Assembly (NCBI GenBank): GCA_016178595.1
Contig: JACOSY010000059.1
Coordinates: 1 to 64,000 of the forward strand
DNA: 64,000 nt
Direction: 5' to 3'
From: Ignavibacteria bacterium
GTDB lineage: Bacteria > Bacteroidota > Ignavibacteria > UBA10030 > SZUA-254
The stretch's first letter is position 1. Each line of letters begins with the position of its first letter. Positions 1 through 8,159 of the stretch are shown piece after piece. The position numbers and the translations under genes were made by a program. Below the pieces are notes generated by a model. It was not told the DNA's origin, did no database searches, and was given only the letters and a program-made list of their open reading frames with translations.

Positions 1-84
1 GATCGACAACCCCTGAGCCCGATAGACGGCAATATGATTTCTTTCATCAAGAGACAGTTGATGATACTGTGGTATAGGTGCCAT
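1..84 (-). CDS. IS30-family transposase, N-terminal fragment (runs off window)
   Basis: Twenty-eight codons read from an ATG at 84 to the window edge and are not in the ORF track. The peptide contains LSLDERNHIAVYRAQGLS, which matches the start of the helix-turn-helix of IS30-type transposases (pattern L-T-x-E-E-R-x-x-I-x-x-L-x-x-x-G-x-S). These enzymes are DDE transposases that cut and join the element's ends. The ATG is preceded by TTGGAG. The rest of the enzyme lies outside the window, so catalytic residues cannot be checked. The family call comes from pattern recognition only. Confidence 0.75.
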   Translation of the reverse strand, partial: MAPIPQYHQLSLDERNHIAVYRAQGLSI

Positions 85-140
85 ACTCCAAGAATAACAA
101 ATTCTCTCCTGGAGTGTTGCACTTCCTTGTAGAACTCATG
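1..140 (-). mobile_element. End of an IS30-type insertion sequence
   Basis: The transposase start codon lies about 55 bases inside the point (near 130-140) where the neighbouring protein stops looking like a T9SS sorting domain. The boundary sequence includes GTGTTGCACTTC, which resembles the GTTGCACTT-type ends I associate with the IS30 family. The exact end and any target duplication cannot be fixed from one end. Confidence 0.6.
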
Positions 141-2179
141 AATCTAAAATGCGTCTCTGGATTAAAAGGATTCGGATAATTTTGTTCAAGGGCGTATGAT
201 GTCGGTATCCGGGCGAGTGTCGATTGTCTGTCTCCTGGTGCAGCAGGCGGTACTTCCTCGCTCGACACGATGTGGATCCGATTCGATGCGAGAGCCACGG
301 CGGTTTCAGAAAGTATGAGTGTCCCGTTCCCACTGACTTTTACCCAATAGCCGCGGCCCGGAAGGATGCTGTCGCTATGAACATATATTCCTGTGTAAGT
401 GAAAAAAGGAGATGTGATCATGCCGGGCGGATCGCTGGCGATCGCGCCTGAGGGAAGCGAAGTCGTGATGCCACCGATCAGGTTCCAGCCATCGTGTACC
501 GGTATGGAGCCTTGTCGTATCGAGTCTCCGGCGATCTGAACGATTGTTTCAGCGGGGAAGCTGAGCCAATACCCGAAACCCTGAGTGAGCGTATCCTTCT
601 GCACGTAAGTGCCTTCGTATGCAAACGCGGGGAGTGTTGCCGTTGGGAAAAGGTATGGCGTGACTCCGGTGATGCCATTCACCGGAACCGAGACGATATT
701 CCATCCGCTCCGAACAGGAAAACGGACCGTCGCCAGGTTTGCTCGCGGTAGCGTATCCATCACTGCCGTGTAGATATCCATGTCGAATCCTCCGGCGCGC
801 TCATCCGTCCACACAGGAATAGTATGCTTTCCCCATGAATCGAGACCGATATAATCACCATAACGGACGGCAGGGTTTGGAGTGTTGCGAGGGGACTGCG
901 CAGTGCTGATCAAACGGTTCGTGAACGTGATGCCCCCGTCCCAAGAGTGAGCTAAGAAAGTGTAGGTAATAGAATTGTCGGAAGTGAGTCGCGTGTCATA
1001 ATAGACGATGGAAATGACGCCGCGATCGTCGACAGCAATCCACGGCCAGAACTGATCCTTTGCATTCCCAATCGGGTCATCGTTTACGCGTCGTGCAGCC
1101 GACCATGTAACTCCGCCGTCGGATGATGATCTGAGGAAAACATCGAGATTGCCGTTGCGCGAGTCCGACCAAACTGTGTAAAGATATCCCTGCCGCGGAC
1201 CATTCGTGAGATCTGTTGCAATAGACGGGAAGCCGGCAAGTCCTCCACCTCCACCGGGGGCGGTGTCGATGAGTCTATCCACGCCGAACGTCGATCCGCC
1301 GTCTGTGGATTTATCGAACATTATTCCCGGACCACCCGCCCAGACAACGCAAACGTCGCCATTCGGTCGCACGCACGGATCGGAGCCCTGGCCTGAATTT
1401 CCCGGATCGTTGATAATGACTGAGTGCGACCACGTCGCGCCCTGGTTGGTCGACTTCGTCAAGAGCATCCCGCCTCCAACGCTCCGAAATCCCGTCCAAC
1501 TTATGTACAACGTATTGACGTACGGACTCGTAGGCGACAGGTCGCAAACAATGTATTCCTTGTCGTCGAAGTCGTTGAGTGCAGTATCGAGTGGTGCGAA
1601 GAATGCTTGATCGAATAGATCGAGGAACGGATTCTGTCGGTACACGATGATCTTGCCCCGACCATTGTTATTATCGATCGAGATTGTGGCGATGTAGAAT
1701 AGTCCCGATGTGTCGACACATACCGCGGGATCACTCGTGCGCGGATAACCCGCGTCTTGGTAGATGAGCGGAAGCAATTGACTCTGTGACCACGTCGTGC
1801 CACCATCCGTTGTAAAGCTGTATCCGACACGGCGAATAGCCGGATTCACTCCCGTTCGAAAATCCCGCCATGCCGCAACTGCACGATTCGGATCTTTGTG
1901 GCTGATCCTGACCGACGGCTCATTCTGCGGCGCCGTGTCGCCCGAAATGTTCACGTTTGGAAATGGGACGGCGGACGGAGTGAACGTTCGTTCCTTCGGC
2001 GTCAGAATACTCAATGGCGGCTGTGCAAGATGTTGCTCGAAATAGCGCTCGTGCGGCATCTGAAAGAGGGAATCAGTTCGAGCGTTGCGGCCCTGAGCAA
2101 CGACGATGTTCCCTGCGGTGACAGCAAGAGCGCTTAACGTAACGATGCAAAGTAAAAAGACAGTAGCCTTCTTGTACAT
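47..2179 (-). CDS. Secreted BNR/Asp-box repeat protein, T9SS tail cut by an IS
   Basis: Likely an extracellular six-bladed propeller of the sialidase/BNR type; substrate unknown. I start it at the ATG at 2179, not at the track start 2284, because this gives a clean signal peptide (MYKKATVFLLCIVTLSALA). Five Asp-box motifs are visible (for example TDGGTTWSQ, SDGGVTWSA, WDGGITFTN). They are followed by a duplicated WN...GYW module and the sequence [17 protein letters not shown], the beginning of a T9SS type A sorting domain. After that the reading frame runs into IS30-type DNA and stops 32 codons later, so the sorting domain lacks its beta-sandwich and its GVYFYRL/KMLLLK end. Outer-membrane export is probably lost. 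Confidence 0.8.
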   Translation of the reverse strand: MYKKATVFLLCIVTLSALAVTAGNIVVAQGRNARTDSLFQMPHERYFEQHLAQPPLSILTPKERTFTPSAVPFPNVNISGDTAPQNEPSVRISHKDPNRAVAAWRDFRTGVNPAIRRVGYSFTTDGGTTWSQSQLLPLIYQDAGYPRTSDPAVCVDTSGLFYIATISIDNNNGRGKIIVYRQNPFLDLFDQAFFAPLDTALNDFDDKEYIVCDLSPTSPYVNTLYISWTGFRSVGGGMLLTKSTNQGATWSHSVIINDPGNSGQGSDPCVRPNGDVCVVWAGGPGIMFDKSTDGGSTFGVDRLIDTAPGGGGGLAGFPSIATDLTNGPRQGYLYTVWSDSRNGNLDVFLRSSSDGGVTWSAARRVNDDPIGNAKDQFWPWIAVDDRGVISIVYYDTRLTSDNSITYTFLAHSWDGGITFTNRLISTAQSPRNTPNPAVRYGDYIGLDSWGKHTIPVWTDERAGGFDMDIYTAVMDTLPRANLATVRFPVRSGWNIVSVPVNGITGVTPYLFPTATLPAFAYEGTYVQKDTLTQGFGYWLSFPAETIVQIAGDSIRQGSIPVHDGWNLIGGITTSLPSGAIASDPPGMITSPFFTYTGIYVHSDSILPGRGYWVKVSGNGTLILSETAVALASNRIHIVSSEEVPPAAPGDRQSTLARIPTSYALEQNYPNPFNPETHFRFMSSTRKCNTPGENLLFLEYGTYTTVSSTVS

Positions 2180-2398
2180 GACGTTCGCCCCTGGGATTAT
2201 GCATGGATGTAAAATGAAGTTGTTCGAGCCGACGCGTAAGGGTTCAGATGCCGAGACAGTAAAGCGTAATCCTAGTCCCGGCATTCGTTTAAATTTTTTT
2301 TTGACGATTTAAAAACGGATTGCTATCAAATTGCTGCATGCGATAGTGTAAGATAGGCAACCGTTCCTCGTATGTCAAGAGAAGAATTCTTCGATTTT
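2180..2398. other. Intergenic, nothing specific seen
   Basis: This is the upstream region of the BNR-repeat gene. It is AT-rich around 2290-2320 and must hold that gene's promoter, but no convincing -35/-10 pair was found and there is no repeat. Confidence 0.4.
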
Positions 2399-2905
2399 CT
2401 ACGTCGTCGATGGGTTTTGACGGTAAAACATCACCATATCCGTGCCGGCCGGCTTCATACCCAGGAGACGAATCATGGTGGTGATTTGACCGCGATGATA
2501 CGTCGAGTGATTGACGAGGTGTTGCATCAATTGATACAACGGCTGTGAATAGGCGTTCCCTTTTAAATCTTTGTATGCGATGGTCTTGTTGATGTCGCCG
2601 TCAGTTTTGAGCATGTGACAAAATCCCATCATATTCATCTCCACCTCCATCCATGCATCGCGAACAGATTCAAAGCCTGGAAAGTTTTCCGCTTGCATGA
2701 AGTTTATGGTCGACTCACCTTTCCAGCGCTTCAGCCAAAGATCTTCGGCACCCACAATGTGCACGAGTGTGCCGTGAATACCGCCATGACTCGAACCGAA
2801 GTCTTTTACGTACTGCTCGTGGGGGATTGTCTCGAGCACTTCGAGCAATAGTTCCTTTGCCCAATAGTTGAATTCATACAGGAGATGGATATCGTGAAGG
2901 TGCAT
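2399..2905 (-). CDS. DinB family protein
   Basis: A 168-residue four-helix-bundle protein of the DinB/YfiT superfamily, members of which bind a divalent metal and often act as thiol-dependent transferases or hydrolases. The expected histidines are present: one in the second helix (HGTLVHIVGAEDLWL, about residue 45) and two near the C-terminus (VNHSTYHRGQ, about 135). Length is normal. AAGGAAC precedes the ATG. It lies 23 bases downstream of the M24 peptidase gene on the same strand and is probably co-transcribed. Substrate cannot be predicted. Confidence 0.85.
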   Translation of the reverse strand: MHLHDIHLLYEFNYWAKELLLEVLETIPHEQYVKDFGSSHGGIHGTLVHIVGAEDLWLKRWKGESTINFMQAENFPGFESVRDAWMEVEMNMMGFCHMLKTDGDINKTIAYKDLKGNAYSQPLYQLMQHLVNHSTYHRGQITTMIRLLGMKPAGTDMVMFYRQNPSTT

Positions 2906-2928
2906 TGTAAGTTCCTTTCAAGAATGAA

Positions 2929-4170
2929 CTAAAAGATATCTTCGAGGCTCTTTGCTTGCGGAAGAAGAAGCTTTGCAGCGTCTTCCATAATCAACATTTC
3001 ATCTTCAAGCCGGATGCCGAACTCCCCGACGATGTAAATGCCCGGCTCGTTGCTGTGCGTTTCTCCTGCTCGCTCCGGTCGCGTGTTGCCGCGGACAAGG
3101 TAATACCATTCGTGTCCTTCCAATCCGATACCGTGACCAAGCCGGTGCGTGAAATATTTGTAGTCCGGACCGTAGCCTGCATCCGTAATGACCGCTCGTG
3201 CTGCAGCATCGATTGATTCTGCAGGAACGCCGGGCCGTGCGGCTTTGAGCGCTGCCGACTGTGCATCGCGAACGATTTCCCACACCTTCTTCATTTTGTC
3301 GGATGGCGTACCGAAGACCGTCGTGCGCGTGATGTCCGACGAGTAGCCTTCAACCGAGCAGCCGCCGTCGATCAGGACAATTTGATTTTCGTGAAGCGTA
3401 TGTTCTTTGACGAGTCCGTGCGGGTATGCGGATGCTTCACCGAAGAGCACGAGCGCGCCGCCACCGACGCCGAATTGCGAGAAGAGACGGGAGATTGTGG
3501 ATGCAAATTCCTTTTCCGTCATTCCCTCGCGCAATGTCTGAAGCGCCGACTTGAAGACTTCTGCCGTGATGTCGTTGGCGATCTGCATCAGCTCGATCTC
3601 ATGCCCCGACTTTACACAGCGGCAGCCGGCTGTTACCGGCGTGCCGCTGACAAACTTCGCGGATGCAAGCGTCCTCCCGACATTTTCCGATACGAAGGAG
3701 CGTGTTGATTCTTCGATGCCGATCGTGGCGGTAAGCAGGCTGGAATCTTTCAGGACTTGCTTGATGAGATCGTAAGGACTTTCGTCTTCTTCCCATGTGA
3801 GAAGGCGTGCCGTGCCGACTTGCTCCTGAGCGCGCCCTTCCTCGAACTTCGGCGCGACGTACGCAGGCTCGCCGTTCCGCGGCAGGATCATTGCGAACAA
3901 CCGCTCGCTGCGCCCCCAGTTGATGCCGGTGAAGTAATTCATCGTTACGCCCCCTTCGATCAGCAGCGCATCGATGTTCTCTCGAGTCATCAACTCTTTT
4001 GCCCGTTCAATCCGTTTCGTTCGTTCATCAGTTGTGATCGGTTTGATGCGGCTGCGAATCGTATCGACGTTGGGATTTTTCTCCTGTTGGTTCTGTGTCA
4101 ACAAGGGAGAAGCGACAAGCGGTGCAAGCGCGCTCGTTGCTGTAGTCTTCAGGAAGTGGCGTCTGTGCAT
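2929..4170 (-). CDS. Exported M24 family aminopeptidase (Xaa-Pro type)
   Basis: A 413-residue metallopeptidase of the pita-bread fold that removes N-terminal residues, often before proline. The N-terminus MHRRHFLKTT plus a hydrophobic stretch is a Tat signal, so it is exported folded. After a creatinase-type N-domain (about 50-180), the catalytic domain shows the metal ligands in order: LIDGGCSVEGYSSDITRT (two Asp), HRLGHGIGLEGHEW (His), THSNEPGIY (Glu) and GIRLEDEML (Glu). All five are present, so it should be active. It may form a two-gene unit with the DinB gene. Confidence 0.88.
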   Translation of the reverse strand: MHRRHFLKTTATSALAPLVASPLLTQNQQEKNPNVDTIRSRIKPITTDERTKRIERAKELMTRENIDALLIEGGVTMNYFTGINWGRSERLFAMILPRNGEPAYVAPKFEEGRAQEQVGTARLLTWEEDESPYDLIKQVLKDSSLLTATIGIEESTRSFVSENVGRTLASAKFVSGTPVTAGCRCVKSGHEIELMQIANDITAEVFKSALQTLREGMTEKEFASTISRLFSQFGVGGGALVLFGEASAYPHGLVKEHTLHENQIVLIDGGCSVEGYSSDITRTTVFGTPSDKMKKVWEIVRDAQSAALKAARPGVPAESIDAAARAVITDAGYGPDYKYFTHRLGHGIGLEGHEWYYLVRGNTRPERAGETHSNEPGIYIVGEFGIRLEDEMLIMEDAAKLLLPQAKSLEDIF

Positions 4171-4215
4171 GGGCTGTTAAGAAAGTTAGATGCTTGTGGT
4201 TGTTAATTTTATTGA

Positions 4216-4318
4216 GACCTCACCCTAACCCTCTTCCTTCGCTGCGCTCAGGACAAGCTCTAAAAGGAGAGGGGACGCTTCCTCCCCTCTTAGGGGAGGA
4301 TTGAGGTGGGGTCTCACT
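4216..4318. repeat. Palindromic repeat, GAGACC...GGTCTC type (family R2)
   Basis: The outer arms GAGACCTCACC and GGTGGGGTCTC face each other around an inner CCTCCCCTCTTAGGGGAGG hairpin. A related element lies in the dctP signal-peptide region near 41558-41636. It lies in the 275-base gap between the M24 and DUF4239 genes; the rest of the gap (4319-4445) shows nothing. Confidence 0.65.
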
Positions 4319-4445
4319 CTTCATTTATGTAAAAACCTGATCGATCTTTTTCATCTGAGAAATTGTGAATGCAAGAATGTTGTAATTCTTGATAAACGTC
4401 TCTTGTCCTTTGGAGGAAAGTGTCGAGGGTTGAATACATTTGATT

Positions 4446-5240
4446 TCATTGAGTCTCGCTTCCGCTTTCCTGAAAAGAATTGAGGAGACCGCGTATGTTC
4501 TCATGAACTGAGCTGGTATCGATAATACCCCGCCTTGGACGGTCGAGGTCAAGAATAAGAAAGATGGTCATAACCGTCATGATGGAATAACTGCACAGAA
4601 TCACCCAATCTATCTTCCGTGATTTGCTCGCATAGCCGACGATAAAACTACCCGTGAGACAAAGCAGGAACAGCAGCCAAACGATAGAATCCGGAACGTG
4701 CTTTTTTCTTGCTTCCTCGCGCTTGCTCACGGCGTCAATCATGTTGTTGATAGCGGGAACCATTTGCATCGACCTTGTGGGGTCGCCCGGTTGACGAGAC
4801 ACGGACGCCGCGCGCTGCCATATCCGTTCGGAGAGAACGCTCGCTTTTTGCAGGGCAGTTTGTATTGCCTCTTCGTCGTTGCCCACCTCATAGTACGCGA
4901 TGCGTTCCGTGATATATTCTTTGAAGTCCCGCCTGAACGCCGCCCTGAGAGAATCGGGATATAAGTCGGCGCGGAGCAACGCTGTGCCGATGTCGTTGCT
5001 TTCACCGACGAGCAAGTCCCTGCGTGTATCGTAATGTGATGCCGATTGGTTAAATGTAAATGCGAGCAACAGGGAGAGCAAGCCAAGCAGCGCCCCTTCA
5101 AGCGGACCCAATCCATCCGATTCATAGGAAGGATCTTTTTTCTTTTGATACTGCCTTACCCACAGGCCAAGCCTATGGAAGATGATGATCCCGATGAAGA
5201 GCAAGCCAACGAGAAGGAGAGCGGGTGCAGTGTATAACAT
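4446..5240 (-). CDS. DUF4239 (bestrophin-like) membrane protein
   Basis: A 264-residue integral membrane protein of the DUF4239 family, which is related to bestrophin-like channels; no proven substrate. Four hydrophobic segments are visible: residues 3-24, about 50-66 (GALLGLLSLLLAFTFNQS, the family hallmark), about 186-204 and about 212-232. The conserved soluble stretch between the second and third (YDTRRDLLVGESNDIGTA onward) is helical. Length is typical. It stands alone, with gaps on both sides, and no partner gene is evident. Confidence 0.75.
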   Translation of the reverse strand: MLYTAPALLLVGLLFIGIIIFHRLGLWVRQYQKKKDPSYESDGLGPLEGALLGLLSLLLAFTFNQSASHYDTRRDLLVGESNDIGTALLRADLYPDSLRAAFRRDFKEYITERIAYYEVGNDEEAIQTALQKASVLSERIWQRAASVSRQPGDPTRSMQMVPAINNMIDAVSKREEARKKHVPDSIVWLLFLLCLTGSFIVGYASKSRKIDWVILCSYSIMTVMTIFLILDLDRPRRGIIDTSSVHENIRGLLNSFQESGSETQ

Positions 5241-5295
5241 GGAAGTTGTTATTGTAAGTTAATGAAATAGTTGTTGAACTCTACGCCCGCGTTTC

Positions 5296-7029
5296 TCATC
5301 GCTTGAATCTCCGGCGAAGTGCAAGGATGAAAAGGGTTACCAGAGTTGGAACGGTGATTGAATTGGCAATTACAATATACCTGGTATCAATATCAGGTTC
5401 ATAATCACCTGATAAATTTTTCAGTGGAACAAGACTAAGCGCCGCATAGTGGAAGCATTGCAACCAATCTTCAGCAAATGGTTTCAATTCTGGAAAATTA
5501 AGTGAGAGATCATAGTTGATGTATCTTTTTGGTTGGCCGTTTTCGCTTGGAATCTTCAAGCCAGAGAACATGAACATAATAGAGTATATGATTAAAGCAA
5601 GACACAATGTAGCCAAGCTGTTTGTCCATAGTAAGCCATAGCCGCTCGAAAATCTGTACAGCCCATTCCACGAGAAAAGACGCTTCCATTTTTTCTTGGA
5701 GTGGCGAGTTATTTCCATTTCGCCAAAGTAGAATTGGTCGGCTATGTAGTAGTTCGTTGCTTCATCATAGTTCTGTTTTAGTTGTCTATACTCGGATCTT
5801 ACCAGTTCTACTTCGTCGGGACTTGGGTCGTGTTGCTTGATTAATAGCTGTTCGTCAAATACTCCACGTAGCCTTGTCTTCTCCAACCGGCCGATCTTCA
5901 AACGAGGATACCTCGGCCATTCTACAGCGATAAAATTTATCTTTCTAAGGTCGGTACCTTGCAGTTCCACTTGTGAGAGATTGACGTGTCGGAATGTCGT
6001 CTTCTCAGGAGATAAGAAGAGGACATCTCGAATTGAAGCACCTTGCTCAAACATTGGCGCAGTATTTTTTTCGTGATTACGCTTGAAATCGACGGCATTA
6101 TCAAAGACACTTTCATGGAAGTCGACTTTGCTTGATTCGAACTTGGTATCGTGAAATAACGTCCTCAACCCCTTGAACCAACAGTTTTGGAAATGAATAT
6201 ACTCTTTAAGAGATTTGAATGATGTGTCTCGCAAAGTTACGTTCTCAGATTTAAACTCTGCGTGGGAAAAGTCAATAACCTCACCGTGAAATATTGCCCC
6301 ATCAAAGTTTGTTTCTTTTGTACTGTCGAATTTGACCCATGAAAAATAAGTTGCCTTGCTGAGGAATTTCGATTCATAAAACCTAGTAATTTCACCTCCA
6401 AATACCGTTTCTGTCGAGAACTTCGCGAAACTTGTACAGTCTCCTCTGAAAGTAGCTCGATGGAAGAAAGTGTTGCCTTTGAAGTGTGCATCCCGGAATT
6501 GTGTCTGTTCAGATAGAAATTCTGCCTCACCGAAAAACGTCTTATTGCCTTCGAATCGTGTGCCTACGAACAGAGTTCTTTCTCCTTGGAACTTTGTATT
6601 CTGAAATATAGCTTCCGACTTGAAAACTGAGTTTATAAAACTAACTCCTTCGATGAATCCAGTGTGAGTGAAATTCGCATTACCTTCAAAAACCGTATCT
6701 GAAAAATCAATTTCCGAACACAAAAACCTGCAACTCGCAAAACTGACGTCCTGCTCAAACTTCGCACCCTTAAAAATCAATGGCTTGTTGAATTCCTTAA
6801 AACTTTCGAAGTTAAAGTCAAGAAAGACTACACGAGTGAAATCGATGTAAGGTTTGCCGGAATTCTTTAATCCTTCGTCTATCCTTATCTTAATGATCGA
6901 TTGAAACTTTTCATTATCTTTCGCCGTTGCATGTAGAACACACATTGCGACTCTGCCCTCATATATATCTGTTGGTAAGCCGCACGGCTCCCCATCGGCC
7001 ATAATTATTTCGCAAAAGTCGTTCAGCAT
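5296..7029 (-). CDS. F-type pentapeptide-repeat protein with C-terminal membrane domain
   Basis: A 577-residue protein. Residues about 60-360 are a long run of five-residue repeats with Phe at the central position (anF..a.F...., for example FEGNANFTHTGF, FRGDCTSFAKF), expected to fold into a right-handed quadrilateral beta-helix. A charged linker follows, then a membrane domain (about 455-577) with helices at LLWTNSLATLCLALIIYSIM and near the end, finishing LFILALRRRFKR. That ending matches pentapeptide proteins fused to ion-channel-like domains, but the K+ filter motif TxGYG is absent. The first 35 residues hold three Cys and a His (C6, C17, C31, H33), possibly a small metal site. Cytosolic repeat plus membrane anchor is inferred; function unknown. 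Confidence 0.7.
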   Translation of the reverse strand: MLNDFCEIIMADGEPCGLPTDIYEGRVAMCVLHATAKDNEKFQSIIKIRIDEGLKNSGKPYIDFTRVVFLDFNFESFKEFNKPLIFKGAKFEQDVSFASCRFLCSEIDFSDTVFEGNANFTHTGFIEGVSFINSVFKSEAIFQNTKFQGERTLFVGTRFEGNKTFFGEAEFLSEQTQFRDAHFKGNTFFHRATFRGDCTSFAKFSTETVFGGEITRFYESKFLSKATYFSWVKFDSTKETNFDGAIFHGEVIDFSHAEFKSENVTLRDTSFKSLKEYIHFQNCWFKGLRTLFHDTKFESSKVDFHESVFDNAVDFKRNHEKNTAPMFEQGASIRDVLFLSPEKTTFRHVNLSQVELQGTDLRKINFIAVEWPRYPRLKIGRLEKTRLRGVFDEQLLIKQHDPSPDEVELVRSEYRQLKQNYDEATNYYIADQFYFGEMEITRHSKKKWKRLFSWNGLYRFSSGYGLLWTNSLATLCLALIIYSIMFMFSGLKIPSENGQPKRYINYDLSLNFPELKPFAEDWLQCFHYAALSLVPLKNLSGDYEPDIDTRYIVIANSITVPTLVTLFILALRRRFKR

Positions 7030-7060
7030 ATTACAATTCTCAAATCAAAGCTTTCATTTT

Positions 7061-7109
7061 TTTCATTTTTCCTTTTGAATTGATCTCTTCATCTCCGCCA
7101 GTTTCTGCA
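7061..7109 (-). repeat. Direct repeat: copy of a mutS-like 3' tail (copy 1)
   Basis: This block matches 7841-7889 at about 45 of 49 positions. On the minus strand it encodes LLQKLAEMKRSIQKEK and a stop (7063-7065), resembling the last residues of MutS (LNKLADLKRKAEK). The upstream sequence changes abruptly to an unrelated frame (HDVYHAGQIRF, reminiscent of a DinB C-terminus). It is one of two copies that bracket the ORF6N gene. Confidence 0.65.
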
Positions 7110-7156
7110 ACAAACCGTATCTGTCCCGCATGGTACACGTCGTGAGCGGCGGTTTC

Positions 7157-7240
7157 AAGTCCCCTCTCCAGAGGGGATTTAGGGGTGTGTTCTTTGTACC
7201 CACCCCGTCGACTTCGTCGCCACCCCTCCAGTGGAGGGGA
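7157..7240. repeat. Palindromic repeat with a second copy inside the restriction gene (family R2)
   Basis: The first part, AGTCCCCTCTC-CAGAGGGGA then TTTAGGGGTGTG, reappears in opposite orientation at 43389-43421 with a single difference. The second part is a CCCCTCCAGTGGAGGGG hairpin. It lies between the pentapeptide and ORF6N genes. Confidence 0.75.
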
Positions 7241-7241
7241 A

Positions 7242-7805
7242 TTATTTCGCTGCATATCTCACTGTCGGCTCTTCAACTTTAAACCCGATTTGCCGCTTTG
7301 GTTTCTCCGGTGGCAGCATTAATTTGCGGATAGCTTCGAAGACAATTCTGAACTGCGAATCATACTTTTTTTCCAACCCATCCAGCTTTCTTGCAAGATC
7401 TTTATTTGTCGCAAGAAGTTCTCGCAGTTTCACAAATGCCCTCATAATTTCGATGTTGACTTGTCCGGCTCGCTTGCTGCGAAGTACACTGGATAGCATG
7501 GCTACACCCTGGTCTGTGAAAGCGTATGGAAGTTTCCGGGTGCCGCCCCATTGAGCGCCTATGGCGCCATGGCGCTTTGCGCCACTTGATGTTCCAAAAT
7601 GGAACATCAAGTTTTCGAACTCTTCAGCAGAAAGCTGGAACATGAAATCTTCTGGAAAACGGTCGAGATTGCGTTGAACTGCTTTGTTGAGATTTCGTGT
7701 TAAAACACCATACAACTCGGCAAGGTCTCTGTCGAGCATTACCTTTTGTCCTCGGAGAAAAAATATTTTCTTTTCGATCACTTCTGCCGGAATAAGCCGT
7801 TTCAT
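7242..7805 (-). CDS. ORF6N-domain DNA-binding protein with an 11-residue repeat insertion
   Basis: A 187-residue protein with an N-terminal ORF6N domain (about 8-110), a DNA-binding module common on phages and mobile elements, followed by a charged coiled-coil tail. Recognisable family blocks are [32 protein letters not shown] and [19 protein letters not shown]. Family members usually read TSSWGG...YAFTEQG; here eleven residues, [11 protein letters not shown], sit between TSS and WGG and are encoded by a 33-base palindromic element also found at 8114-8146. A strong GGGGAGG lies before the ATG. Flanking copies of a mutS tail suggest the gene arrived by recombination at the mutS 3' end. Confidence 0.85.
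   Translation of the reverse strand: MKRLIPAEVIEKKIFFLRGQKVMLDRDLAELYGVLTRNLNKAVQRNLDRFPEDFMFQLSAEEFENLMFHFGTSSGAKRHGAIGAQWGGTRKLPYAFTDQGVAMLSSVLRSKRAGQVNIEIMRAFVKLRELLATNKDLARKLDGLEKKYDSQFRIVFEAIRKLMLPPEKPKRQIGFKVEEPTVRYAAK
7551..7583 (-). repeat. 33-base double-hairpin element (R6), copy inside ORF6N gene
   Basis: On the minus strand it reads GGCGC-AAA-GCGCC, AT, then GGCGCC-ATA-GGCGCT and CAA. It adds exactly eleven codons. The copy at 8114-8146 has the same layout and length, but both arms of the first stem differ (CCCGC/GCGGG), a compensatory change. Confidence 0.8.
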
Positions 7806-7842
7806 TTTTCCTCCCCCAAAATGTTAAAGAGTTTTGACTTTT

Positions 7843-7911
7843 TCATTTTTCCTTTTGAATTGCTCTCTTTATCTCTGCCAGTTTCTGCAGCGCTTCCAGT
7901 GGCGTCATCTT
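7843..7911 (-). pseudogene. mutS 3'-end remnant (copy 2)
   Basis: Encodes KMTPLEALQKLAEIKRAIQKEK (split here: KMTPLEALQKLAEIK, RAIQKEK) and a stop. It aligns with the end of the intact MutS in this window (KLTPIEALNKLADLKRKAEK). Upstream it is interrupted at once by a palindromic repeat. It is not a working gene; it looks like a displaced mutS tail from a related sequence. Confidence 0.7.
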
Positions 7912-8045
7912 TTCTCCACTGGGAGGGAGTTCAACTCCCGACCTGTAATTACACCAAACATTCTACCTTCAGCCCACTCGACAATTGTTACAGTCAGGAA
8001 ATAGAACTCGGCTTCTTTTTCTTTGACAATTTTCCAGTAAGACAT
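7905..8045 (-). pseudogene. Possible IS200/REP-associated transposase N-terminal relic
   Basis: A 46-codon frame not in the ORF track. Its start, MSYWKIVKEKEAEFYFLTVT then IVEW, resembles the first strand of IS200-like or REP-associated tyrosine transposases, which usually begin with a Y/F-F-x-T-x-T-x-V-x-W pattern before the HUH motif. After EGRMFGVIT it runs straight into a palindromic repeat, so the catalytic His-hydrophobic-His and Tyr are missing. Inverted copies of the same repeat lie at both ends. The match is short and from memory. Confidence 0.4.
7921..7943 (-). repeat. REP-like hairpin (R1)
   Basis: GGGAGGGAGTT-CAACTCCCGACC, that is GGTCGGGAGT-TGA-ACTCCCTCCC on the minus strand. 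It pairs in inverted orientation with 8062-8083. Confidence 0.8.
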
Positions 8046-8061
8046 ATTTGCAACTATTATA

Positions 8062-8083
8062 GTCGGGAGTGGAACTCCCTCCT
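8062..8083 (+). repeat. REP-like hairpin (R1)
   Basis: GTCGGGAGT-GGA-ACTCCCTCCT. Same stem as the other R1 copies with a changed triloop (GGA instead of TGA). Confidence 0.8.
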
Positions 8084-8113
8084 AGGCATAAATTTCTATG
8101 TGGTCAAACAAGT

Positions 8114-8146
8114 CCCGCGAAGCGGGATGGCGCCTTCGGCGCTCAA
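8114..8146 (+). repeat. 33-base double-hairpin element (R6), intergenic copy
   Basis: CCCGC-GAA-GCGGG, AT, GGCGCC-TTC-GGCGCT, CAA. Same length and architecture as the copy in the ORF6N gene. It lies just past the mutS stop codon. Confidence 0.8.
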
Positions 8147-8159
8147 ATGTCTGACCTAC

